Assembly: GCA_041477005.1 (NCBI GenBank)
Contig: JBGOUJ010000049.1
Location: forward strand, 1 to 21,625
Source: JBGOUJ01 sp041477005
GTDB taxonomy: Bacteria; Acidobacteriota; Terriglobia; Bryobacterales; JACQDG01
Direction: 5' to 3'
DNA: 21,625 bases
Shown here in pieces: positions 1-5,881 of the stretch; within the stretch, counting starts at the first letter, position 1; each line of letters starts with the position of its first letter. The translations under genes and the position numbers were made by a program. Below the pieces are notes generated by a model, which did not search any database, was not told where the DNA came from, and saw only the letters and a list, made by a program, of their open reading frames with translations.

Positions 1-37
1 ACCGCGCCCGGCGGGGAAGGAACATCCACTGCGGGTC

Positions 38-113
38 TGGAGCGGGAGACGGGGTTCGAACCCGCGACATCGACCTTGGCAAGGTCGCACTCTACCAGCT
101 GAGTTACTCCCGC
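38..113 (-). tRNA. tRNA-Gly (anticodon GCC)
   Basis: The reverse strand folds into a complete cloverleaf. A 7-bp acceptor stem starts GCGGGAG at 113, followed by a D-arm (ACTC/GAGT), an anticodon stem CGACC/GGTCG around loop TTGCCAA, and a T-arm with the TTCGAAC loop. The anticodon is GCC, so it reads GGC glycine codons. The discriminator base is T at 41 and the CCA end is encoded at 40-38, so no tRNA nucleotidyltransferase is needed for the first CCA. It lies on the same strand as galT but has its own promoter. Confidence 0.97.
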
Positions 114-127
114 GTCCTCCAGTCTTG

Positions 128-157
128 ATTCTATCGACTGGCGCGAGCACGTGTCAA
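128..157 (-). promoter_or_regulatory. Promoter of tRNA-Gly
   Basis: On the minus strand there is a perfect -35 box TTGACA (157-152), an 18-bp spacer and a -10 box TAGAAT (133-128, five of six consensus). The predicted start near 121 leaves only about 8 nt of 5' leader before the mature tRNA end at 113, as is usual for tRNA genes. The -35 box and its flank recur in the repeats upstream (268-263 and 288-283), but those copies have no -10 box. Confidence 0.75.
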
Positions 158-162
158 CCCAA

Positions 163-251
163 GGCGGAGCCGGGCCTCGGCCCGGCTCCGCCGATCGTGG
201 ATCGTAGATCGTGGGAAAACCTGGTTCGTTCCGGGCCCACGATCTACGGTC
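163..251. repeat. Double-hairpin repeat, copy 1
   Basis: There are two consecutive inverted repeats. Hairpin 1 (163-192) is a GC-rich palindrome with 14-nt arms and a very short loop. Hairpin 2 has a perfect 13-bp stem, 203-215 pairing with 236-248, built on the words GATCGTGG/CCACGATC. Its loop can pair further (CCTGG with CCGGG). There is no poly-T tract, so this is not a classical terminator, though it may protect the 3' end of the galT transcript. A second copy lies 131 bp away. Confidence 0.85.
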
Positions 252-256
252 AGCTC

Positions 257-293
257 CGCAGGTGTCAACCCAACTACGCAGGTGTCAACCCAA
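257..293. repeat. 20-bp-period tandem repeat with TTGACA
   Basis: The word CGCAGGTGTCAACCCAA occurs at 257-273 and again at 277-293, a period of 20 bp. A third, partial match (GTGTCAACCCAAGGCG) is at 151-166 and includes the -35 box of the tRNA-Gly promoter. This looks like local slippage or unequal duplication that copied the promoter-proximal sequence together with the hairpins. I see no gene here. Confidence 0.75.
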
Positions 294-389
294 GGCGCAG
301 CCGGGCCTCGGCCCGGCTGCGCCGATCGTGGATCGTAGATCGTGGGAAAACCTGGCCTGTTCCGGGCCCACGATCTACGGTCCACGATC
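294..389. repeat. Double-hairpin repeat, copy 2
   Basis: This is the second copy of the unit at 163-251. Hairpin 1 occupies 294-323 and hairpin 2 pairs 334-346 with 367-379. The two copies of hairpin 1 differ at one position in each arm (G to C in the left arm, C to G in the right), and pairing is preserved. The hairpin 2 loops differ by a few bases. The copy ends 10 bp from the galT stop codon, so it lies in the galT 3' region. Confidence 0.85.
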
Positions 390-398
390 TCCGTTCAC

Positions 399-1439
399 CT
401 ACGACGACATTGCCGGCTTGCGCTCCGCGACCGCCTCGACCAGGCTCGCCTCGCGCAGGAACTTCGCCGCCTCCTCGGGCGGCGTGGGATTGATGTAGAA
501 TCCCGATCCCCACTCGAAGCCGGCCACCTTGGTCAGCTTCGGCATCACCTCGAAGTGCCAATGGTAGTAGTCCTGGGTATTCTCGTTGAGCGGCGAGGTG
601 TGAAGCACGAAATTGTAGGGCGGGAACTCCAGCACCTGGTCGAGCTTCTGCAGCAGCCGCTTCAGCACCTTGGCCAGGTTCTCGAAGACGTGCGACTGCG
701 AGTTCTCGAAGGACGACTCATGCTGCTTGGGCATGATCCAGGTCTCGAACGGGAAGCGCGGGGCGTAGGGAGAGAGCACCAGGAAATGATCGGTCTCCTG
801 GATCACCCGCGCGCCCGAGGCCGCCTCCTGGCGGATGATGTCGCAGAAAATGCAGCGCTCTTTGAAGTTGTAATAAGTCTTGGCGCCCTCGACTTCTTCC
901 CGCACGTAGATCGGCACCACCGGCAGCGCGATCAACTGGGAATGCGTGTGCTCGAGCGAAGCCCCGGCCGCCTCGCCGTGGTTCTTGAACATCAGGATGT
1001 AGCGGAAGCGCTTGTCCTTTTTCAGGTCGAGCATGCGGTCGCGGTAGGCCCAGAGCACGTCCTCGACGCGCTTTTCGGGCAACCCCGCGAGCGTCATCGC
1101 GTGGTCGGGCGTCTCGACAATCACCTCGTGCGCCCCCACGCCGTTCATTTTGTCGAACAGCCCTTCTCCCTGGCGCGCCAGCTCGCCCTCGATGCCCAGC
1201 GCGGGAAACTTGTTGGGTACCACGCGGAGCGACCAGCCCTTCTGGTTGGGTCCCTGGCCGTTCTGGCGCCAGCCCAGGATTTCCGGCGGCGTCTTGTCCT
1301 CGTTGCCCTCGCAGAACGGGCAGAATCGTCCCGGATGGATGGTCACCGGCTCGCGGAGGAAGTCACTGGGCCGCCGCGCGCGGTCGGTCGCGATAATAAC
1401 CCACCGCCCCACAATTGGGTCTTTTCGTAATTCAGGCAA
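399..1439 (-). CDS. galT: Galactose-1-phosphate uridylyltransferase
   Basis: This 346-aa HIT-superfamily enzyme exchanges UMP between UDP-glucose and galactose-1-phosphate in the Leloir pathway, in the cytoplasm. The N-terminus PELRKDPIVGRWVIIA is typical of the family. Zinc-ligand candidates are C40, C43 (CPFC), H113 and H164. The catalytic motif is EHTHSQ, with H166 as the probable nucleophile instead of the HPH of E. coli GalT. The C-terminal YHWHFEV (292-298) is also conserved. A second CxxC sits at 196-199. The start is TTG at 1439, chosen because it begins the conserved N-terminus and has GAGG about 9 nt upstream. The gene lies 19 bp after yraN and is probably cotranscribed with it. Some relatives are sugar-1-phosphate adenylyltransferases, so the exact substrate is less sure than the family. 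Confidence 0.9.
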   Translation of the reverse strand: MPELRKDPIVGRWVIIATDRARRPSDFLREPVTIHPGRFCPFCEGNEDKTPPEILGWRQNGQGPNQKGWSLRVVPNKFPALGIEGELARQGEGLFDKMNGVGAHEVIVETPDHAMTLAGLPEKRVEDVLWAYRDRMLDLKKDKRFRYILMFKNHGEAAGASLEHTHSQLIALPVVPIYVREEVEGAKTYYNFKERCIFCDIIRQEAASGARVIQETDHFLVLSPYAPRFPFETWIMPKQHESSFENSQSHVFENLAKVLKRLLQKLDQVLEFPPYNFVLHTSPLNENTQDYYHWHFEVMPKLTKVAGFEWGSGFYINPTPPEEAAKFLREASLVEAVAERKPAMSS

Positions 1440-1458
1440 TCTGGAAGTCCTCTGCTCC

Positions 1459-1884
1459 CTACCTTCCGCCGCGACCGGAAGTCACCGACCGCCGCGAAAA
1501 GGCGTCTTTATTTACTTCCACTTCAACCGGATCGCCGTCGATGACGCTCACCGTGTCGAAGCGCACGCAACTCCATTCGACGCCGGCCCTACGCAGATAA
1601 TCGGCGGCAGCCCGGATTATGTTCTGCCTCTTGTGAGAATCGATGGCAGAATCGGGCGAGCCAAATTCGGCGCTCCCCCGGGTCTTAACTTCAACAAAGA
1701 CCAGTTGTTCCCGGTCCCACCCGATGAGGTCTACCTCGCCCCGGCCGTCGCGGGTGCGATAGTTGCGGGCAACCACAGTATATCCGAGTTTTCTCAGATG
1801 TCCATAGGCCAGATCTTCTCCCCGCGCGCCCCGGAGCAGGTGGTCCGGCTTCGCGGCGCCACGGTCAAACAGCCGGAGCTTCAC
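1459..1884 (-). CDS. YraN family (UPF0102) nuclease-fold protein
   Basis: This 141-aa protein has a restriction-endonuclease-like (PD-(D/E)xK) core. Visible motifs are GE at 22-23, GEVDLI at 49-54 (E50, D52) and FVEVKTR at 63-69 (E65, K67), in the order and spacing of the family. UPF0102 proteins are widespread and usually lie near housekeeping genes; a nucleic-acid processing role is supposed but their substrate is not firmly known. The start is GTG at 1884, which overlaps the end of the methyltransferase gene by 20 nt and so suggests coupled translation. There is no internal Met before the conserved core. The tail RRSVTSGRGGR is basic and probably disordered. Confidence 0.85.
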   Translation of the reverse strand: MKLRLFDRGAAKPDHLLRGARGEDLAYGHLRKLGYTVVARNYRTRDGRGEVDLIGWDREQLVFVEVKTRGSAEFGSPDSAIDSHKRQNIIRAAADYLRRAGVEWSCVRFDTVSVIDGDPVEVEVNKDAFSRRSVTSGRGGR

Positions 1885-2464
1885 CCTTCAGCACCTCGAG
1901 CTCGAAAACGATAACCTTGCCTCGTACTAGAAAGCATAGATAGTGCTCCCAGAAGCGGCGGAAGACCAAGGACCGGTTCACCGCGAACTCGAACCCCAGC
2001 CACTTCCACAGGCGCAACATCTTAACCTGCACGCGCCGCTCCCGCATCCGCGCCCGGGTGTAATAGCCGAACCCACCGTTACGGTCCCCGAAATAGCGGA
2101 ACGAGAAGCTGTTCAGGTGCCAGCGGTGGGTGGGATCGCAGAAGGAGCTGTAATCGGTGTAGTGCGGCGTCTCGACCACGATCCGGCCGCCCGGCCGGCT
2201 GAGCCGGTGCAGCTCCTCCATGGTGGCGATCACGTCGGCGACGTGCTCGATCACGTGGGTCACGCGGATCTGGTCGAACTGCCCGTCGCGAAACGGATAG
2301 GGCGCGTGATCGAGGTCGCAGATCACGTCGGCGGCGGTGTCCCGGTTGCGGTCGATGCCGATCGCGCCGGGATACTTGTTGATGCCGCAACCGACGTCCA
2401 GAATCATCGAGCGCGCCTGCCCTTCCGAGCCGCGAACGTGAGGGAGCGGTTGCCCGCTGCTCAT
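1865..2464 (-). CDS. Class I SAM-dependent methyltransferase (small)
   Basis: This is a 199-aa Methyltransf_11-like protein. Motif I is LDVGCG (22-27). The acidic residue after strand 2 is in IGIDRN (35-40), VICDLD follows at 48-52, and HVIEHV at 70-75 is the usual motif after strand 4. The substrate is unknown; C-terminal aromatic and basic stretches such as FRRFWEHYLCFLVRGK might contact a lipid or sugar. The ATG at 2464 overlaps the aminotransferase stop codon (ATGA), so the pair is translationally coupled. A second ATG at 2407 begins MILDVGCG, a common family start. The 19 residues between the two starts, with LPHVRGSE, look like translated repeat DNA, so the functional start could be 2407. 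The frame stays open upstream to 2719, but only as a shadow of the aminotransferase. Confidence 0.85.
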   Translation of the reverse strand: MSSGQPLPHVRGSEGQARSMILDVGCGINKYPGAIGIDRNRDTAADVICDLDHAPYPFRDGQFDQIRVTHVIEHVADVIATMEELHRLSRPGGRIVVETPHYTDYSSFCDPTHRWHLNSFSFRYFGDRNGGFGYYTRARMRERRVQVKMLRLWKWLGFEFAVNRSLVFRRFWEHYLCFLVRGKVIVFELEVLKGEAPAV

Positions 2465-3807
2465 AACTTCCCGATCACTTCTTCCAGCACGTCCAGCGCA
2501 AAGTCCGCCTGGTCGGCGTCGATCACCAGCGGCGGCATCAGCCGCAGGACGTTTTCCCCGGCGCCCAGCGTCAGCAGCCCCCGCTCGAAGGCCCTTTGGA
2601 CAACCTGGTCGCGCAGCGCCGGGGCTTTCTGTTTGCTCTGCCGGTCGGTGACTAACTCGATACCGATCATCAGCCCCATCCCCCGGACGTCGCCCACCAC
2701 GGGAAACCGCCGCGGCCACTCCGCGAGCCGGTCGAGCATGCGCCGGCCGATCCGGGCGGCGTTTTCAACCAGCCCCTCTTCGAGCAGCTCGATCGTGGCC
2801 ATGGCGGCGGCGATCGCCACCGGATTACCGCCGAAGGTCGAAGCGTGCGCCCCCGGCCCCCAGCTCATGAACTCGGCCTTCGAGACGGCCACGCCGAGCG
2901 GCATGCCGCTCGCAATGCCCTTGGCCGTCGCCAGGACGTCCGGCTCGACCCCGGCATGCTGGCACGCCCACATCCTGCCCGTGCGACCCATGCCGCACTG
3001 CACTTCGTCAAACACGAGCGCGATGCCGTTTTGATCGGCGATGCGCCGCAGCTCCTGCAAGAACTTCGGCGGCGGCACGATGTACCCGCCCTCGCCCTGG
3101 ATCGGCTCGACCACGATCGCCGCCACTTCCTGGGCCGGCACGATCGTGCGAAACAGCTCCCGCTCGATCACCGTGGCGCACTCGACCGCGCAGCTATCCG
3201 GCGTCTTGCCGTAGGCGCAACGGTAACAGTAGGCGTAAGGAACATGATATACGCCCGGGACCAGCGGTCCAAACCCTTTCCGCTGCACGGGCTTGCTCGC
3301 CGTCAGCGACAGCGACCCCATGGTGCGCCCGTGAAACGCTCCCAGGAACGCAATGAACTTGTCCCGCCCGGTGCGGTAGCGGGCCAGCTTCATCGCCGCC
3401 TCGATGGCCTCGGTCCCCGAATTACCGAAATAGACTTTCTTATTGTTGTCGCCCGGCGTGATTTGAGCGAGCTTTTCCGCAAGCTTTGCCAGCCCCTCGT
3501 AGTAAAAATCGGTCCCCGACATGTGAATCAGCTCGGCCGCTTGCCGGCGGATGGCCTCGACGACGCGCGGATGGCAGTGCCCGGTCGCCACCACCGCGAT
3601 GCCGGCGCTCAAGTCGAGAAACCGGTTGCCGTCGACATCTTCGACAACGGCGCCCCGGCCGCGCCGCGCCACCAACGGATAGCTGCGGGTATAGGAAGGT
3701 GAGACGTACTGCGCGTCCAGCTCGAGCACGCGCCGCGCCTGCGGTCCCGGCACGGCCGTGGCCAGCATCGGAAAACGCTCGTCGGCGCTCGGGATCACGC
3801 CCTTCAT
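2461..3807 (-). CDS. Class III PLP aminotransferase (acetylornithine/GABA/lysine type)
   Basis: This 448-aa fold-type I aminotransferase contains GNSGTEA (128-134, PLP phosphate loop), H159 in AFHGRT, D267 in VFDEVQ (binds the pyridine nitrogen) and K296 in LATAKG (Schiff base). It moves an amino group from an omega-amine or similar donor to 2-oxoglutarate or another oxoacid. The exact substrate cannot be read from sequence; the N-terminal layout resembles the broad 'acetylornithine aminotransferase family' group rather than ArgD. An unusual cluster C194-x2-C197-x8-C206-x3-C210 could bind metal. The ATG at 3807 has an AGGAGG Shine-Dalgarno 5 nt upstream. It is the first gene of a coupled run with the methyltransferase and yraN, and follows cysS after 150 bp. 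Confidence 0.88.
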   Translation of the reverse strand: MKGVIPSADERFPMLATAVPGPQARRVLELDAQYVSPSYTRSYPLVARRGRGAVVEDVDGNRFLDLSAGIAVVATGHCHPRVVEAIRRQAAELIHMSGTDFYYEGLAKLAEKLAQITPGDNNKKVYFGNSGTEAIEAAMKLARYRTGRDKFIAFLGAFHGRTMGSLSLTASKPVQRKGFGPLVPGVYHVPYAYCYRCAYGKTPDSCAVECATVIERELFRTIVPAQEVAAIVVEPIQGEGGYIVPPPKFLQELRRIADQNGIALVFDEVQCGMGRTGRMWACQHAGVEPDVLATAKGIASGMPLGVAVSKAEFMSWGPGAHASTFGGNPVAIAAAMATIELLEEGLVENAARIGRRMLDRLAEWPRRFPVVGDVRGMGLMIGIELVTDRQSKQKAPALRDQVVQRAFERGLLTLGAGENVLRLMPPLVIDADQADFALDVLEEVIGKL

Positions 3808-3857
3808 AATGGCCTCCTGGAATTTGAATCGAAAGGATCCTCGCGGGTCCGGAGGAC

Positions 3858-3914
3858 CTAGTCGACGCCAAAAAGGGCCGGGCGCGACTCTACGGGTTTG
3901 TTCAGACGGGGCAT
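3858..3914 (-). CDS. Possible 18-aa leader ORF upstream of the aminotransferase
   Basis: An ATG at 3914 is preceded by the purine-rich AGGGGGG about 5 nt upstream, and the frame ends in TAG at 3858-3860. The peptide would be MPRLNKPVESRPALFGVD. It lies just downstream of a candidate extended -10 box and about 50 bp before the aminotransferase start. It has no run of a single amino acid that would point to attenuation, and I know no family for it. It may be a chance frame; the good ribosome-binding site is the only positive evidence. Confidence 0.25.
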   Translation of the reverse strand: MPRLNKPVESRPALFGVD

Positions 3915-3933
3915 CGGCACCCCCCTGAGGGTT

Positions 3934-3942
3934 ATTATTGCA
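3934..3942 (-). promoter_or_regulatory. Candidate extended -10 promoter for the aminotransferase unit
   Basis: On the minus strand the word TGCAATAAT (3942-3934) matches an extended -10 element: TG, one base, then AATAAT (five of six). It lies in an unusually AT-rich patch between the cysS stop and the aminotransferase. I see no convincing -35 box. If it is used, the transcript would begin near 3927, a few bases before the ribosome-binding site of the short ORF at 3914. Confidence 0.35.
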
Positions 3943-3957
3943 CGATTTGTTGACTTG

Positions 3958-5361
3958 TTACCCGTTGGCATACTTCCACCGGGTGCCTTCTTTCGTGTCC
4001 TCCAGAACCACCCCTTTGGTCCCGAGCTCCTGGCGGATCTGGTCGGCGCGGGTGAAGTTGCGGGCCTTGCGAGCCGCCAGCCGCTCGTCGATCGCCTGCT
4101 GGATCTGCTCGGGGGAGAGTCGCGCTTCTGCTCTGGCCTGGAGGACCTCAAAGATGCAGTCGAAGCGCGAGAGCACGTCGCGGGCGCCGGGCAAGTTGCC
4201 CGCCGGGAATTCCCCGGCGTCCATCAGCGTGTTCGCTTCGCGGATGTAGTCGAAGATGGCCGCGAGCGCCCGCGCCGTGTTCAGGTCATCGTCCATGCCG
4301 GCTTCGAACTGCCGGCGCGCCTCCAGGGCCATCTCGGTGATTCGCGGGTTCTCACCCGGCTCGAAGCGGTCCGTATCCAGTCGCAGCTTGAAATTGCGCA
4401 GCCGCTCGATGGCGGTGGCCGCCGACTTCAGCGCGTCGAAGGTGAAATTCAACTGTTTGCGATAGGGTACCGACGCCAGCAGGTAGCGCACGGCTTCGGG
4501 CGAGTAGCCCTTCTCGAGCACGTTCCGCAGGGTGTAGAAGTTGCCCAGCGATTTGGACATCTTCTGCCCTTCGATCAGCAGGAACTCGGCGTGCAGCCAG
4601 CAGCGCACAAACGGCTTGCCGGTCAGCGGCTCGGCCTGTGCGATCTCGTTCTCGTGGTGGGGAAAGACCAGGTCCACGCCGCCGGTGTGGAGGTCGAGCG
4701 TCTCTCCCAGGTATTTCATGGCCATCACGGAGCACTCGATGTGCCAGCCCGGCCGTCCGGGCCCGAACGGCGATTCCCAAAACGGCTCGCCCGGCTTGGC
4801 GGCTTTCCAAAGCACGAAGTCCCTCACGTCGGCCTTGTCGTACTCATCCACATCCACCCGCGCCCCGGGCCGGATGCCGCTCAAGTCGAGCCGCGAAAGC
4901 TTGCCGTATCCGGGAAAGCCGGAGATGCGATAGTAGACCGAGCCCTCGCTCTGGTAAGTCAGCCCCCGCTCCCCGAGCTTCTGAATGGCCACGATCATGT
5001 CGTCGACGTGATCGGTCGCCCGCACCATCCTCTCCGGCCGCTCCAGCCGCAGCTTGCGGGCATCCTCCTCGAGCGCCGCGATGTAGAAATCGGTGTACTC
5101 CCGCAGCGACTTCCCGGCCTTGTCCGCGCTGCGGATGATCTTGTCCTCGACGTCGGTGATGTTCATCACATGGTCCAGCCGGTAGCCGCCATAACGCAGA
5201 TAGCGGCGCAGCACGTCCTGAAACACGTAAGTCCGGAAGTTGCCGACGTGGGCGTAATCATAGACCGTCGGCCCGCAGCTATAGATGCGGACCGTGTTTC
5301 CGTCGAGCGGCTGAAACGGCTCCAGGCGATTGCTTAGGGTATTGAAAAGTTGTAATGCCAT
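3958..5361 (-). CDS. cysS: Cysteinyl-tRNA synthetase
   Basis: This 467-aa class I aminoacyl-tRNA synthetase charges tRNA-Cys with cysteine in the cytoplasm. The HxGN form of the HIGH motif is HVGN (38-41) and the KMSKS loop is at 267-271. The zinc site that recognises the cysteine thiol is complete by family alignment: C29, C210, H235 and E239. The C-terminal part holds the DALR and anticodon-binding helices. Length is normal for the family. The ATG at 5361 starts the conserved MALQLFNTLSN. No Shine-Dalgarno is visible close to it, and a GATAAT hexamer ends only 5 nt before the ATG, so the messenger might be leaderless. The gene is divergent from the ilv operon. Confidence 0.97.
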   Translation of the reverse strand: MALQLFNTLSNRLEPFQPLDGNTVRIYSCGPTVYDYAHVGNFRTYVFQDVLRRYLRYGGYRLDHVMNITDVEDKIIRSADKAGKSLREYTDFYIAALEEDARKLRLERPERMVRATDHVDDMIVAIQKLGERGLTYQSEGSVYYRISGFPGYGKLSRLDLSGIRPGARVDVDEYDKADVRDFVLWKAAKPGEPFWESPFGPGRPGWHIECSVMAMKYLGETLDLHTGGVDLVFPHHENEIAQAEPLTGKPFVRCWLHAEFLLIEGQKMSKSLGNFYTLRNVLEKGYSPEAVRYLLASVPYRKQLNFTFDALKSAATAIERLRNFKLRLDTDRFEPGENPRITEMALEARRQFEAGMDDDLNTARALAAIFDYIREANTLMDAGEFPAGNLPGARDVLSRFDCIFEVLQARAEARLSPEQIQQAIDERLAARKARNFTRADQIRQELGTKGVVLEDTKEGTRWKYANG

Positions 5362-5461
5362 GCAAGATTATCGGGTAAATACGATGTTAACACGCCTCCG
5401 GCCCCGAACTGCTAACCCCTGGCCCCTATCATGTCCATATGCAAAAACAATGTGCCGCCGC

Positions 5462-5491
5462 TTGACCCGCCCCCCCGTTGTTGTCTAGACT
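5462..5491 (+). promoter_or_regulatory. ilvB: Candidate promoter of the ilv operon
   Basis: TTGACC (5462-5467, five of six -35 consensus), an 18-bp spacer and TAGACT (5486-5491, four of six -10 consensus) lie about 30 bp before the first plausible leader-peptide start at 5521. The placement fits the attenuator that follows. The region back to the cysS start (5362-5461) holds no gene on the plus strand; it must carry the divergent control signals. Confidence 0.45.
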
Positions 5492-5520
5492 GTTGGTTTG
5501 GACGGTGTTGGTGTGTGCGC

Positions 5521-5730
5521 ATGAAGCGGAATCGCCAACTGGAAATGAGGAAGTCGCGGAAGGGGGCCGAAGTTCCGGCCCGGCCGTGCTCGAGTCGCGC
5601 CGCGCGTCCTCGACCCGCCGAGCTTCCTTCCGTTCCCGCCGCCCCCGCCCCCACCGCTCCGAAATCCATCGCGATCATCCGAATTAGCAGCTCCCTCATT
5701 ATTGTGGTCGGTGTATCCGGCCCCGGATGA
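5521..5730 (+). CDS. ilv operon leader peptide (attenuator control peptide)
   Basis: This open frame ends TGA at 5728-5730, directly in front of alternative hairpins and a terminator. Its last codons (5668-5715) read IAIIRISSSLIIVVGV: six Ile, three Val and one Leu, the amino acids made by this operon. Three of the Ile codons are ATT and one Val is GTA, which are uncommon in this high-GC region and should make stalling sensitive to charged tRNA. The start is uncertain. ATG 5521 gives 69 aa, ATG 5545 gives 61 aa, the frame is open back to 5431, and none of these has a strong Shine-Dalgarno. The N-terminal half is Arg/Pro/Ala rich and probably only carries the ribosome to the control codons. 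The design resembles ivbL of E. coli ilvBN but the peptide is longer. Confidence 0.7.
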   Translation: MKRNRQLEMRKSRKGAEVPARPCSSRAARPRPAELPSVPAAPAPTAPKSIAIIRISSSLIIVVGVSGPG

Positions 5731-5759
5731 GGCCTGCTCGGAACGATGTTCCAGAGGCT
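5719..5759 (+). promoter_or_regulatory. Attenuator protector and antiterminator hairpins
   Basis: Three competing structures can be read. The protector pairs GGCC 5719-5722 with GGCC 5731-5734 around the leader stop codon. The antiterminator pairs GCCT 5732-5735 with AGGC 5755-5758 and GGAAC 5740-5744 with GTTCC 5748-5752, which captures part of the terminator's left arm. In addition GCCCCGG 5720-5726 is perfectly complementary to CCGGGGC 5765-5771 in the inner terminator stem. A ribosome stalled on the Ile/Val codons would hide 5719-5726 and favour the antiterminator. A ribosome at the stop codon would cover 5731 onward and let the terminator form. Confidence 0.65.
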
Positions 5760-5801
5760 GCCAACCGGGGCGAGAAAAGGAACCCCGGGGCGGCCTTTTT
5801 T
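5756..5801 (+). terminator. Intrinsic terminator of the ilv attenuator
   Basis: The left arm GGCTGCC (5756-5762) plus CCGGGG (5765-5770) pairs with CCCCGG (5783-5788) plus GGCGGCC (5789-5795). This is 13 bp with one GU pair and a 2-nt bulge. The 12-nt purine-rich loop is followed at once by six T residues (5796-5801). It lies 80 bp before ilvB with no gene between, so it acts as a conditional leader terminator rather than at the end of a gene. Confidence 0.85.
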
Positions 5802-5808
5802 ATTTGTG

Positions 5809-5863
5809 GGATCGTAGAACGTGGATCGTGGGCCCGAGCGGGTTTTCCCACGATCCACGATCC
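5809..5863. repeat. GATCGTGG-family hairpin repeat in the ilvB leader
   Basis: A perfect 12-bp stem pairs 5821-5832 with 5847-5858, and the loop contains CCCG/CGGG. Outer words GGATCGT (5809-5815) and ACGATCC (5857-5863) are also complementary. It shares the GATCGTGG/CCACGATC words with the repeats at 163-389 and 7602-7664. It sits between the attenuator terminator and the ilvB ribosome-binding site, so it will be in every read-through messenger. Confidence 0.8.
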
Positions 5864-5881
5864 AGCGAGCGGAGCGAGCTT

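Noticed and set aside
151..389. Possible CRISPR array
   Set aside because: Only two copies of a long unit and short internal repeats are present, with no regular spacers and no cas genes; the units are palindromic hairpins.
1150..1914. Plus-strand open frame of 254 codons opposite galT and yraN
   Set aside because: No domain features are visible, and it runs across two supported minus-strand genes.
5702..5881. A 60-residue N-terminal extension of IlvB
   Set aside because: It would translate the attenuator terminator and the hairpin repeat. The conserved family start and a Shine-Dalgarno are at 5882.
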